This document shows, in pieces, positions 1-8,550 of a stretch of DNA of 55,194 bases (the stretch's first letter is position 1; every line of letters starts with the position of its first letter). Source of the stretch: Bacteroidales bacterium (GTDB taxonomy: Bacteria > Bacteroidota > Bacteroidia > Bacteroidales > UBA932); the NCBI GenBank assembly GCA_015060205.1, contig SUYY01000008.1:1-55194 (forward strand), in the 5' to 3' direction. Below the pieces are notes generated by a model that did not search any database, had not been told where the DNA came from, and was given only the letters and a program-made list of their open reading frames with translations. The translations under genes were made by a program, and so were the position numbers.

Positions 1-352
1 TGCAGCAGAATCAGAGAACTTCAGACACAAGGAATTCATTTTCACGGTGAGTCCCATACGCCATTTCAAGGATGGAGCCCACGGCAATCAGATAAGCAAA
101 GCAGGACTGCTGCTTGGAATCGCAGATATCCTTGAAGACAATCCGGCAGACTACTTTCCGGCATACGAGATCATGATGGACGAACTCCGCGACTATCGTT
201 TCTATGCAGAAGATATGTGTCACCCGTCACAGCAGGCAGTCGATTATATCAGGGAGAGATTCCTTGGATGGGCGCTACCGGCTCAGGAAGTGACGCAACT
301 TGAAGAAAACATCAATGCATACAGACACCGGAATCATATAGAAAAGTTTTAG
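1..352 (+). CDS. GSCFA domain protein, C-terminal part (5'-truncated by window edge)
   Basis: The frame is open from base 2 to a TAG stop at 350-352. It continues left of the window, so the GTG at 47 is an internal valine and not a start. The readable part (about 116 residues) contains FTVSPIRHFKDGAHGNQ near its beginning and YFPAYEIMMDELRDYRFYAEDM later. This is the usual C-terminal half of the GSCFA family, a Bacteroidota-rich family with a predicted SGNH-hydrolase-like fold. The DGAHGNQ and HPS segments are the best-conserved parts. The substrate is unknown for most members. The convergent serine hydrolase gene ends one base away (354), with no visible terminator between them. Confidence 0.85.
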   Translation, partial: AAESENFRHKEFIFTVSPIRHFKDGAHGNQISKAGLLLGIADILEDNPADYFPAYEIMMDELRDYRFYAEDMCHPSQQAVDYIRERFLGWALPAQEVTQLEENINAYRHRNHIEKF

Positions 353-353
353 T

Positions 354-1508
354 TTACTCGATAAAATACCTGTACAGGCACTCAGCCGACTCACACAAAA
401 TATCGGCAAAGACTTCCCGGGTTGTGGAATTACATCCGTTTGTCATGACAATAAAACCAAATTTCTTCTTAGGATGCCAGAACATGGCTGTATGAGCCCC
501 ATATGCCAGGCCATCATGCCCCACAAGCCTGAATCCCTTCAGAAAATCGTCTGTACGCAACATTGCCATACCATAAAATTCACCTTCATAATTGGTGGGT
601 ACGATTTCCGACTGCATTAACTTGCAACTTGACCTTTCAAGAATTCTTACTCCATCCGACTTTCCTCCGTTCATATGCATCATCATCACAGCAGCCAGAT
701 CTTTCACTGAAATTTTAAGTCCTCCCGTAGGAGAGAAAACAGGAGTGGAATAGCCAAGGGTATATTGTTCCAACTGCTTATCTATTGACTTATAGGCATT
801 TGACACCTTATACGAACTGTCGGATCTTTCATACCTGTAAATTTTAACAAATTTATCAGGATCAAGTTCATGTACATTATGATGAGCATATACACCCAAT
901 GGTTTTAGTATGTGATCCGCAATATATCTGTCAAATCTCTCACCACTGACTTTCTCAATAATGGCACCCAGAGTATTGTATCCCAGATTACAATATTGGT
1001 AATCTGTTCCCGGTTCGTAGTTTCCCCATGACTTGTCGGAAAGCGAATCCATAGAGAAATATCCGTTTGAATCATTCATACTTGAAGTATGAGAGAGTAG
1101 CATTCTTACGGTCACTGCCTTATCCGGATACTTTGGATTCCGAACCCGGTAGCCGAGAATATCGGAAATATCTGCATCAAGGCTCATCTTACCTTGTTCT
1201 ACCAACTGCAGAACACCGGTTGCCGTGAATGATTTGGAGATAGATGCTATACGCAACAAGTCATCAGTTTCCCATGGAATTCCGGCATCCAAATCCTTAT
1301 AGCCATACGAATCGACGAAAAGTATCTTTGATCTGTCCACAACGGCGACAGCCAGTCCGACCGCATTATGACGAGCCATGATAGCCTTGAACTCTTCTTC
1401 AGGGCAGGACTTCCCGGGTGTAACGGTAACTGACTTTTCCTGACCTGAAGACACAAATGGCATCAGTAAGACTGCAATGGAGATAAAGACTGACTTGGGA
1501 TTGATCAT
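354..1508 (-). CDS. serine hydrolase, beta-lactamase/class C family
   Basis: A 384-residue exported protein. It has an N-terminal hydrophobic signal (residues 6-21) and then a class C beta-lactamase-like (penicillin-binding-protein fold) domain. The nucleophile motif SxxK is visible as SISK (S89, K92), the second motif as YCN in the segment YQYCNLGYN, and an HDG triad-like motif near residue 337 replaces KTG, as is common in the esterase and D-aminopeptidase-like members. Family knowledge supports hydrolysis of a peptide, amide or ester substrate in the periplasm; the actual substrate cannot be read from the sequence. It lies 27 bases downstream of ffh on the same strand, so it could be read through from ffh, but no functional link is evident. 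Confidence 0.85.
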   Translation of the reverse strand: MINPKSVFISIAVLLMPFVSSGQEKSVTVTPGKSCPEEEFKAIMARHNAVGLAVAVVDRSKILFVDSYGYKDLDAGIPWETDDLLRIASISKSFTATGVLQLVEQGKMSLDADISDILGYRVRNPKYPDKAVTVRMLLSHTSSMNDSNGYFSMDSLSDKSWGNYEPGTDYQYCNLGYNTLGAIIEKVSGERFDRYIADHILKPLGVYAHHNVHELDPDKFVKIYRYERSDSSYKVSNAYKSIDKQLEQYTLGYSTPVFSPTGGLKISVKDLAAVMMMHMNGGKSDGVRILERSSCKLMQSEIVPTNYEGEFYGMAMLRTDDFLKGFRLVGHDGLAYGAHTAMFWHPKKKFGFIVMTNGCNSTTREVFADILCESAECLYRYFIE

Positions 1509-1535
1509 GATAATATTTCCGAAATACCTGACAGA

Positions 1536-2867
1536 TTATCTTCTGCGACGCATTGCATTCTTCATCATATTGCCCATATTGGCACCCATCACAGTCTTCA
1601 TCATCTTTCGGGTACCCTCGAACTGCTTGATCAGTTTGTTGACCTCCGGAAGAGAGGTACCGGAACCGTCTGCGATTCTCTTGCGGCGGCTTCCGTTAAG
1701 ACATTCAGGATGTTCCCTCTCATATGGAGTCATCGAAAGTATGATTGCTTCGATACCCTTGAACGAGTCATTGTCCATGTCCACATCCTTGAGAACCTTG
1801 CCCATTCCAGGAATCATGGAAGCGAGATCCTTGATGTTACCCATCTTCTTCACCTGCTGGATCTGATTGTAGAAGTCCCAGAGCGTGAACTGGTCCTTTG
1901 CGAGTTTCTTCTTGAGTTCACGTGCCTGAGCCTCATCAAACTGCTCCTGAGCCTTTTCAACGAGAGAGACCACGTCGCCCATACCGAGAATACGGTCTGC
2001 GATACGGCTTGGGTGGAAAACATCCAGAGCCTCCATCTTCTCACCGGTGCTGACAAACTTGATCGGTTTTCCGACCACAGCCTTGATGGAAAGTGCTGCA
2101 CCACCACGTGTATCACCATCCATCTTTGTGAGGACCACTCCATCAAAATCAAGACGGTCGTTGAATGCCTTTGCTGTCTCCACTGCATCCTGACCTGTCA
2201 TGGCATCTACAACAAAAAGGGTCTCTGTCGGATTCAGTGCATCCTTCAGTGCAGAAATCTCATCCATGAGTTCCTGATCCACTGCAAGACGACCAGCGGT
2301 GTCGACTATAACCACAGAATATCCCTCAGACTTAGCCTTCCTGACTGCGTTCTGAGCAATCTGGATAGGGTCTTTGACACCCGGTTCCGAATATACCTCG
2401 ACTCCGATCTGTTCTCCAAGGACCTTCAACTGGTCGATTGCGGCAGGACGAAAATAGTCGCACGCTGCGAGGAGAACCCTCATTCCTCTCTTGCTCTTGA
2501 TGTTAAGTGCAAGTTTTCCGGAGAATGTAGTCTTACCCGAACCGTTAAGACCGGCCACGAGCACAACAGCAGGGCTTCCCTTCACATTTATATCACTTGA
2601 CTCGCTTCCCATAAGGGCTGCAAGTTCATCATGCACGATCTTCACGATCATCTGCTGAGGCTTGACTGCTGTCAGGACGTTCTGACCTATCGCCTTCTTC
2701 TTCACCTCATCGCAGAACTGCTTTGCGATCTTGTAACTCACGTCGGCATCAAGCAATGCACGACGGATATCCTTCATCGCCTCGGAGATGTTGATCTCCG
2801 TGATCTTTCCTTCTCCCTTGAGGATCTTGAACGACCTCTCAAGTCTCTCGCTTAAATTTTCAAACAT
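1536..2867 (-). CDS. ffh: signal recognition particle protein Ffh
   Basis: A 443-residue SRP54-type GTPase that binds the SRP RNA and signal sequences of nascent membrane proteins and docks with FtsY. The order is an N-terminal helical bundle, then the G domain with the P-loop GLNGSGKTT (residues 106-114), DTAGR and TKMDGDTRGG, then the methionine-rich M domain with IPGMGK and the RRKRIADGSG helix that contacts the RNA, ending in MRRRR. Length is normal. The Q-to-N change in the P-loop (GLN instead of GLQ) is common in Bacteroidota. The ATG at 2867 opens the N domain directly (MFENLSERLERSF). Upstream lie two dispersed repeats and lysA in the same orientation. Confidence 0.97.
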   Translation of the reverse strand: MFENLSERLERSFKILKGEGKITEINISEAMKDIRRALLDADVSYKIAKQFCDEVKKKAIGQNVLTAVKPQQMIVKIVHDELAALMGSESSDINVKGSPAVVLVAGLNGSGKTTFSGKLALNIKSKRGMRVLLAACDYFRPAAIDQLKVLGEQIGVEVYSEPGVKDPIQIAQNAVRKAKSEGYSVVIVDTAGRLAVDQELMDEISALKDALNPTETLFVVDAMTGQDAVETAKAFNDRLDFDGVVLTKMDGDTRGGAALSIKAVVGKPIKFVSTGEKMEALDVFHPSRIADRILGMGDVVSLVEKAQEQFDEAQARELKKKLAKDQFTLWDFYNQIQQVKKMGNIKDLASMIPGMGKVLKDVDMDNDSFKGIEAIILSMTPYEREHPECLNGSRRKRIADGSGTSLPEVNKLIKQFEGTRKMMKTVMGANMGNMMKNAMRRRR

Positions 2868-2891
2868 ATATATAAATTTATCTATTTTTCA

Positions 2892-2970
2892 GATTCTCAC
2901 GTCGCTTCGCTCCTCAGAATGACAGTGGAGGATGATTCTCACGTCGCTTCGCTCCTCAGAATGACAGTGG
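2892..2970. repeat. two tandem dispersed palindromic repeats (ATTCT...AGAAT type)
   Basis: Two identical 37-bp copies (2892-2928 and 2934-2970) occur 42 bp apart between lysA and ffh. Each begins GATTCTCACGTCGC and ends CAGAATGACAGTGG. ATTCT and AGAAT arms make each copy hairpin-forming. Related copies occur inside wecB (27922-27949) and, in a GATTGCC/GGCAATC variant, at 30064 and 30921. This resembles the REP-like element family widely scattered in bacterial genomes. Confidence 0.85.
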
Positions 2971-3033
2971 GGACCTTGCTTCTTTCCTCCTGTGGCGGCG
3001 AGGAGTTGCTCGTGCCTCGGGGAGGGTAAGGCT

Positions 3034-4239
3034 TCAGGCGAAGTAGTCCTTCAGGGTTGGAGCCTTGTCAAGTGCATCACTGAACACAGCAGGAGCCAGA
3101 TTCTTCATATTGTACCTGCTCGCCATCACCTGACCATATGCACCAGCGCTCCTTATCGCCATCAGATCACCACGGACACTCAAAGGCAGGAGGCGTCCCG
3201 CACCCCAGACATCACTCGACTCACACACCGGTCCCACAATATCATAAGCCTGATGGGTCGGGAAGAAGGTTCTCTGTTCCGCAGAAAGATTCTCAATCTT
3301 ATGGTATGCACCATACAGAGCGGGTCTGATAAGGTCATTCATGCCGGCATCGAGGATGAGGAAGTTCTTCGTCTCTCCGCTCTTGACGAAAAGCACACGT
3401 GAAATCAGAGAGGCACATTGAGCCACAAGCGAACGGCCCGGCTCCACATGGATACTCTGACCGGGGCGTCTTTCGATATTCTCGCTTATGGTTCTGAACC
3501 ATGTATCGAAATCCGCGATAGCGTTTCCGTCAGGATCGTCATAATCCACTCCGAGTCCACCTCCAAGATTGATGTTCTTCACAATAAGTCCCTGACGCTC
3601 AAAGTATTTCACAATATCATTGACTCTTTTGCACTCAAGAGCATAGACCTCCTGCACCCGTGTGATCTGAGATCCGATATGGAAATGCAGACCGAAGAAA
3701 TTCAGATACTCGCTCTTCTGGATTATCTCGATGAGTTTCTCGAACTCATGCTGTGATATTCCGAACTTGTTCTCGTAAAGTCCTGTCGTGACATATTTGT
3801 GCGTATGGGCATCGATGTCAGGATTGATTCTTACTGACACATTCGCCTTGATGCCATAACGATGAGCCATCTCGTTGATCACATATATCTCCTGAAGCGA
3901 CTCGCAGTTGAACGCCTCAATTCCCAGAGTGAGTGCATCATAAATCTCCTTGTCGGTCTTTCCGACTCCGGCATATACGATCCTGTCAGCAGGGAATCCG
4001 CAGGAATGGGCATGGAGCACCTCGTTTCCGCTCACACAGTCCGCGCCAAAACCCTTGGAACTGATGTATTCCAGAAGGCGCCTTTCCACATTGGCCTTCA
4101 CAGCATAATGCACCTTGATATCGTGCTCCTGTGCAAGCGCAGCAACATGGTCGACTGTCTTGCGCAACAGATCCATGTCATAAAAATAGAACGGCGTCCC
4201 GATATTCTCCAACTGTTCTATGATGTTGTTATCAAGCAT
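3034..4239 (-). CDS. lysA: diaminopimelate decarboxylase
   Basis: A 401-residue fold-type III PLP enzyme that decarboxylates meso-diaminopimelate to L-lysine, the last step of lysine synthesis, in the cytoplasm. The PLP lysine is K48 in HYAVKAN. Other family marks are HIGSQI, the GGGLGVDY phosphate-binding loop, EPGRSLVA and the substrate-contacting CESSDVW near residue 340. Length is close to the family norm. The ATG at 4239 gives MLDNNIIEQLENIGTPFYFYD, which matches the usual start of the barrel domain. A -7-like box (TATTTTTG on the minus strand, 4298-4305) lies about 60 bases upstream, giving a short leader. Confidence 0.96.
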   Translation of the reverse strand: MLDNNIIEQLENIGTPFYFYDMDLLRKTVDHVAALAQEHDIKVHYAVKANVERRLLEYISSKGFGADCVSGNEVLHAHSCGFPADRIVYAGVGKTDKEIYDALTLGIEAFNCESLQEIYVINEMAHRYGIKANVSVRINPDIDAHTHKYVTTGLYENKFGISQHEFEKLIEIIQKSEYLNFFGLHFHIGSQITRVQEVYALECKRVNDIVKYFERQGLIVKNINLGGGLGVDYDDPDGNAIADFDTWFRTISENIERRPGQSIHVEPGRSLVAQCASLISRVLFVKSGETKNFLILDAGMNDLIRPALYGAYHKIENLSAEQRTFFPTHQAYDIVGPVCESSDVWGAGRLLPLSVRGDLMAIRSAGAYGQVMASRYNMKNLAPAVFSDALDKAPTLKDYFA

Positions 4240-4294
4240 TTCGGTTCGATTTTATTGTCAAGTTCGTTTTATTTCCGCATTTGACGGAAAACGG

Positions 4295-4326
4295 TTGCAA
4301 AAATAGCGAAAAATTCCGTAATTTCG
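4295..4326 (+). promoter_or_regulatory. divergent promoter pair between lysA and the AraC-type gene
   Basis: On the plus strand a TTG (4295-4297) is followed after 21 bases by TAATTTCG (4319-4326), one base off the Bacteroidota -7 consensus TAnnTTTG. The minus strand has a perfect -7 box, TATTTTTG (4298-4305), facing lysA. The two overlap, so initiation in one direction could interfere with the other. Assignment is by motif and spacing only. Confidence 0.4.
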
Positions 4327-4360
4327 CGGTCAGATTTAACGAATAATATTCTTACCACCA

Positions 4361-5530
4361 ATGACAGGATTCCAAGACCTGGTCTTCGACGTCGAACTTT
4401 CACTTGGAATAGATGTAATCACAGCATTTGTGCTGGGAGTGCTTCTGTTTCTGATCAAGGTTCCGACTACTGAATACTCCAGAAAGATTGCAAAAGCAAA
4501 GAACACAATTGCAGTCTGTTTTACCGTATGTGCGATACTTTTCTTCACATGTCTGAAGTACTCAGGCATGGAGGATTATGACGTATTCGCATCGATGATG
4601 ATGTTCGTCATAACCAGCATGTCATCAGTAGTGCTGTCCTTCTCACTGACAAACCTTCTTGACGAAAAGTTCATCGAGAGCGACAAATTCTACCTGAACA
4701 TAGGACTTGTCATAGTTCTGAGTATGGTGTTCATGAGATCCTTCTGGCTTGAGAAAGGATGGATAAGGACTCTGATACATGCCGTGTACATAATCATATT
4801 CCTGATCCAGTGCATAAGCCATATCACTGCATTCCGCAAACGCTATAAGGAAGGCATCCGGAAATTGGAGCAATACTACGACGAAGACGAAGACAAGATG
4901 ATAAGGTGGATACATTTCTGCTATGTGATCATGATGCTCACCCAGATGTTCATCCTCGTCTACCGTCTCTTCCCTACCGGTTTCATGAAAGTATACAATG
5001 TGTGGTATGCCATCTTCATGCTCTACTTCACCGCCAACTTCATCTCTTTCCTTGGAAGCCATAAACTTACCCTTGACGCATTTGCCTACAAGGCCCTTTC
5101 AGGTCAGGAACTCGGAATGTTATTCAAGGGAAGAAACAAGAAGAAGGAAGACGAAAGCGGCAAGGAGAATATCCCGGAAGCGGCCAATGCCGAATTCAAG
5201 AAACTGGAGCACGCTCTTGCCAAGTGGGTGAAGCAGAAGAAGTTCAGCGAATATGACAAGAGCCGTGAAGAGGTTGCTAAGGAACTTGGCACTACCAGGG
5301 AGATCCTGCACATATATTTCACGACAAAAAAAGGCATAGACTTCAAGATATGGCGTACGGCACTCCGTATCGAAGAAGCGAAGAGACTTCTGCTGGAAAA
5401 CAAGGAACTTTCCGCAAATGTGATTGGCGAGATCGCCGGATTCAGCGACAGGTCCAACTTCTACCGCCAGTTCGTGAAGATCGTAGGATGTTCTCCAAGA
5501 CAATGGAGGGAATCAGGAGGAAAGATATAG
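4361..5530 (+). CDS. membrane-bound AraC-family transcriptional regulator
   Basis: A 389-residue protein with an N-terminal half of about six or seven hydrophobic segments (starting near residues 16-34, 49-66, 76-96, 113-130, 140-157, 190-207 and 215-235). A charged linker rich in KKKED follows, then a C-terminal AraC/XylS helix-turn-helix domain (about residues 285-385) with the typical RIEEAKRLLLEN and IAGFSDRSNFYRQFVKIVGCSPRQWR segments. Membrane-embedded AraC regulators are common in Bacteroidota; the stimulus is unknown. It is followed 22 bases later by an outer-membrane barrel gene, a probable partner or target. Confidence 0.85.
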   Translation: MTGFQDLVFDVELSLGIDVITAFVLGVLLFLIKVPTTEYSRKIAKAKNTIAVCFTVCAILFFTCLKYSGMEDYDVFASMMMFVITSMSSVVLSFSLTNLLDEKFIESDKFYLNIGLVIVLSMVFMRSFWLEKGWIRTLIHAVYIIIFLIQCISHITAFRKRYKEGIRKLEQYYDEDEDKMIRWIHFCYVIMMLTQMFILVYRLFPTGFMKVYNVWYAIFMLYFTANFISFLGSHKLTLDAFAYKALSGQELGMLFKGRNKKKEDESGKENIPEAANAEFKKLEHALAKWVKQKKFSEYDKSREEVAKELGTTREILHIYFTTKKGIDFKIWRTALRIEEAKRLLLENKELSANVIGEIAGFSDRSNFYRQFVKIVGCSPRQWRESGGKI

Positions 5531-5552
5531 TTCAACCATAAACATATTGATC

Positions 5553-6308
5553 ATGAAAAGAATTTATGCAATCCTGGCAATGACCGTCGCACTGATGGTA
5601 TCTGCCTCGAATTCAATGGCTCAGGTGAGCGTAGGTGCTGGTTATGGTCTTGCAAACCACACAAGCAAGATGATAACAGGAAATGAAGTCAAAGGTCAGG
5701 TTCCTTTGAACATGAGCGGACTCTATGTGGGAGGTTACTACAAATGGAATTTCCTTTCAAAGAGTTGGGGAAGCCTTGCGCTTCAGCCAGGTCTGGAATA
5801 CTCATTCTACAGCAAGAAGACTGAAGATGTAACGGAAGAGTTCATGGGAACTGAGATAACAGGAAAAGCATATCGCAAAGACCATTACCTTGATGTTCCA
5901 GTCAATGTGAGATACTCATACAACATTCTCCCAGGCACTCTGGAACTTTCCGCATATGCAGGCCCTGTATTGTCATTCGGACTTGCATGCAACTCTGTGG
6001 CAAAGTTCGAAAACGAAAACTTCTGGGCCACCATGCGTGTTAATGGATATAACGGAAAGGGCACTGTCAAAGGCGAGATATTAGGAGAGGAGATCGACGA
6101 GACCCTTGACGAAGGAGACACAGGCTACAGCATGTTCGACCTCAAGTTGGGAATAGGCATCGTCGCCACAGTAATTGAAAAGATCGACGTGAAGGTCGGC
6201 TTCAACATCGGACTTCTCAACAGGACGTCAAAGATGAAAGACGACAGCGGAGACAAGTTCGTTTCCCGCACGAACGTCTTCCAGATCGGAGTCGGATACA
6301 ACTTCTAA
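5553..6308 (+). CDS. outer membrane beta-barrel protein (porin-like, OMP_b-brl family)
   Basis: About 251 residues. I start at the ATG at 5553 rather than the TTG six bases upstream, because it opens a clean signal peptide (MKRIYAILAMTVALMVSASNSMAQ, cleaved after AQ). The mature part alternates polar and hydrophobic residues and has many Gly, Tyr and aromatic ends (VSVGAGYG, LYVGGYYKW, LELSAYAGPVLSFG), ending VFQIGVGYNF with the terminal Phe expected for BAM recognition. It is probably an eight-stranded barrel; ligand unknown. It follows the membrane AraC gene, and a strong terminator sits seven bases after the stop. Confidence 0.85.
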   Translation: MKRIYAILAMTVALMVSASNSMAQVSVGAGYGLANHTSKMITGNEVKGQVPLNMSGLYVGGYYKWNFLSKSWGSLALQPGLEYSFYSKKTEDVTEEFMGTEITGKAYRKDHYLDVPVNVRYSYNILPGTLELSAYAGPVLSFGLACNSVAKFENENFWATMRVNGYNGKGTVKGEILGEEIDETLDEGDTGYSMFDLKLGIGIVATVIEKIDVKVGFNIGLLNRTSKMKDDSGDKFVSRTNVFQIGVGYNF

Positions 6309-6312
6309 ACGC

Positions 6313-6344
6313 AAATCCCGCCGGCAGTTCTGCTAGCGGGATTT
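6313..6344. terminator. bidirectional intrinsic terminator
   Basis: A perfect 9-bp stem, AAATCCCGC (6313-6321) with GCGGGATTT (6336-6344), is followed by a T-rich stretch on the plus strand. It serves the barrel gene on the plus strand. On the minus strand it overlaps the last codons and stop of the small basic protein gene (6333-6485), so it can end that operon as well. Confidence 0.8.
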
Positions 6345-6485
6345 TGCTTCTTCTTCGAGGCGCTTGCGATAGGCATCCATACGCTTCTTCCATGCTCTTT
6401 GACGGGCACGCTGTTCCTTGGCGGCACGAGCCTCACTACGCGCACGCATATCTTCAAATTTCTTTTCGAGATAATTGTCTGCCAT
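6333..6485 (-). CDS. small highly charged protein, 50 residues
   Basis: An unbroken frame from ATG (6485) to TAG (6333), too short for many gene finders. It begins MADNYLEKKFEDMRARSE and continues through AAKEQRARQRAWKKRM to KRLEEEAKSR. It is almost entirely Lys, Arg, Glu and Ala, is predicted to be one long amphipathic helix, and has no hydrophobic segment. AGGA lies a few bases before the ATG, and the manC stop is only nine bases upstream, so it looks translated as the last gene of the ugd-epimerase-manC operon. I recall similar MADNYLEKK openings in Bacteroidota small proteins; function unknown. Confidence 0.75.
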   Translation of the reverse strand: MADNYLEKKFEDMRARSEARAAKEQRARQRAWKKRMDAYRKRLEEEAKSR

Positions 6486-6494
6486 ATCCTGAGG

Positions 6495-7532
6495 TCATTT
6501 GACGAAATCCTTGATTCTCTGTTCTTCGCTCAGGCGGCAGATCAGAAGCCTGCCGTTCCTTTCCACGACTATACAGTCCTGAAGTCCCTGAAGGACCACG
6601 CTTGAGGCCCCCGGAGCATGCACGATGCAACCCTTGCACTCATTCAGATGGATATTCTCACCTACCACGGCATTTCCGTCTGCGTCGTGAGGAAGCAATG
6701 TCCAGAGCGAACCCCAGGTCCCGACATCGCTCCAGCCGAAATCACCGGGGATGGTATGGATATAATCCGCCTTTTCCATCACAGCATAGTCAATGGATAT
6801 CTTCTCGCAAGTCGGGAAAATTTCCGACACAACCGTTTCTTCCTCAGGAGTATAGAAAGCCTCTGACATCCTGTCCATCTTCTCGGCCAGATCAGGAGTG
6901 AAAGCCTTGAGAGAGTCGATGATGGTATCTATGTTCCAGACGAATATTCCTGCATTCCAGAGATATGTTCCGGCAGCGAGATATTGTCGAGCCACGTCCA
7001 GTGCAGGCTTTTCACGGAACGACTCCACATTATGTATCCCACCTTCAGCAGGAGCACCTGTCGCAATATATCCGTAACCGGTTTCAGGACGGGTAGGCTT
7101 TATGCCGACTGTCACAATCCTTCGACCTGAAACAGTGAAATCCAGGGCACGTCCTATCACCTTCCGGAACTCGTTCACATCCAGAACCAAGGCATCGGCC
7201 GGCGTGACCACCACATTTGCATAAGGATCCCTCATGCGGATCTTCCAGCATGCATAGGCGATACATGGAGCGGTATTCCTCATTGCCGGTTCGGGAAGAA
7301 TATTCCCTAATGGCAGATCCGGAAGTTGTTCCCGCACCAGAGGGACATATTCCCTGCTTGTAACCACCCACATATTCTCGATCGGGCAGAGAGGGGCGAA
7401 CCTTTCCACCGTCATCTGTATCATCGTCTTTCCGGTTCCGAGCACGTCCACGAACTGCTTCGGATACTCAGGCGTACTCATCGGCCAGAACCTGCTGCCG
7501 ATACCGCCGGCCATGATCACAATATGATTCAT
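6495..7532 (-). CDS. manC: mannose-1-phosphate guanylyltransferase
   Basis: A 345-residue nucleotidyltransferase that makes GDP-mannose from mannose-1-phosphate and GTP. The signature GGIGSRFWPMS near the N terminus, YPKQF, the FREKP motif and GDFGWSDVGTW are all present. No C-terminal phosphomannose isomerase domain is fused, so this is the short single-function type. It sits four bases after the epimerase gene and nine bases before the small basic protein gene. GDP-mannose and the uronic acid precursors made by the two upstream genes would feed surface polysaccharide synthesis. Confidence 0.93.
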   Translation of the reverse strand: MNHIVIMAGGIGSRFWPMSTPEYPKQFVDVLGTGKTMIQMTVERFAPLCPIENMWVVTSREYVPLVREQLPDLPLGNILPEPAMRNTAPCIAYACWKIRMRDPYANVVVTPADALVLDVNEFRKVIGRALDFTVSGRRIVTVGIKPTRPETGYGYIATGAPAEGGIHNVESFREKPALDVARQYLAAGTYLWNAGIFVWNIDTIIDSLKAFTPDLAEKMDRMSEAFYTPEEETVVSEIFPTCEKISIDYAVMEKADYIHTIPGDFGWSDVGTWGSLWTLLPHDADGNAVVGENIHLNECKGCIVHAPGASSVVLQGLQDCIVVERNGRLLICRLSEEQRIKDFVK

Positions 7533-7536
7533 AATA

Positions 7537-8550
7537 TCAACCTCTTACGTATTCTTTATACCAATGTGCAAAAGCCCTCAAGCCTTCTCTCAAGGAAGTC
7601 GACGGGCTGAATCCGAAATCTCTCTCCAGAGACGAAGTGTCAGCATATGTGGTCTGCATGTCACCCTGCTGCATCGGAATCATATTCATATGAGCCTCAC
7701 AGTCATGCCCTTCAGGCAGAACACCTTCCCTGAGCAGTTCCTCATGCAAAATCCGCACAAAACCGACCAGGGTCACAGGATCTCCGTTTCCCACATTATA
7801 CACCGCATATGGAGGCTTGAGCGGATCGCTTTTTTCAGGTGGAGCCATCATCACACGGACAACAGCCTCGACCACATCGTCAATATATGTGAAATCCCGC
7901 AGGCATTTTCCGTAATTATATATATCGATTTTCTCACCCCTTACGAGGGAATCCGTAAATTTGAAATATGCCATATCGGGACGTCCTGCCGGGCCATAGA
8001 CAGTGAAGAAACGCAGTCCTGTGCAGGGAATATCATATAATCCGCTATATGCATGGGCCATGAGTTCGTTGCTTTTCTTGGTGGCGGCATATAGGGAGAC
8101 AGGAGCATCTGTGCGGTCTGCCACCGAATACGGAACGTGGTCCGATGCACCATATACCGACGAAGACGAAGCAAAGACCAGATGCCTTACGGGATATTTC
8201 CTGCAGGATTCCAGAATATTGAAGAAGCCGTTTATATTCGCCGTAATATAGTCCTCGGGGTGAAGCACACTGTGGCGGACTCCCACTTTCGCGGCAAAAT
8301 TCAGGACATATTGGGGACGAAATTCTTCAAAGACGGTTTCAAGAAAGTCCCTGTCCGCTATATCACCTCTGCGGAATTCAAAGCGGGGACTTTCAAGAAG
8401 GGCGGCAAGACGATGGTTCTTGAGCGAAATGTCATAATACGCATCCATATTGTCAACGCCGACAACGGACAGAAAGTCATATCTGTCCAGAAGAGCCTTC
8501 GCCACACCGCTTCCTATGAATCCCGCTACGCCTGTTATCAATACCCTCAT
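7537..8550 (-). CDS. NAD-dependent epimerase, UDP-glucuronate 4-epimerase-like
   Basis: A 337-residue extended short-chain dehydrogenase/reductase. The Rossmann motif GVAGFIG is at residues 7-13, the catalytic Tyr-Lys pair is in SLYAATKKSNE, and the GRPDMA segment is typical of UDP-glucuronate/galacturonate 4-epimerases. Its gene starts exactly at the base next to the ugd stop. UDP-glucose is therefore probably oxidised to UDP-glucuronate by Ugd and epimerised here to UDP-galacturonate. Substrate assignment is from family motif and neighbour; a UDP-glucose 4-epimerase is less likely. Confidence 0.85.
   Translation of the reverse strand: MRVLITGVAGFIGSGVAKALLDRYDFLSVVGVDNMDAYYDISLKNHRLAALLESPRFEFRRGDIADRDFLETVFEEFRPQYVLNFAAKVGVRHSVLHPEDYITANINGFFNILESCRKYPVRHLVFASSSSVYGASDHVPYSVADRTDAPVSLYAATKKSNELMAHAYSGLYDIPCTGLRFFTVYGPAGRPDMAYFKFTDSLVRGEKIDIYNYGKCLRDFTYIDDVVEAVVRVMMAPPEKSDPLKPPYAVYNVGNGDPVTLVGFVRILHEELLREGVLPEGHDCEAHMNMIPMQQGDMQTTYADTSSLERDFGFSPSTSLREGLRAFAHWYKEYVRG

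Noticed and set aside
1710..2600. 296-residue plus-strand ORF opposite ffh
   Set aside because: It is a shadow of the highly conserved ffh frame and has no recognisable domain.
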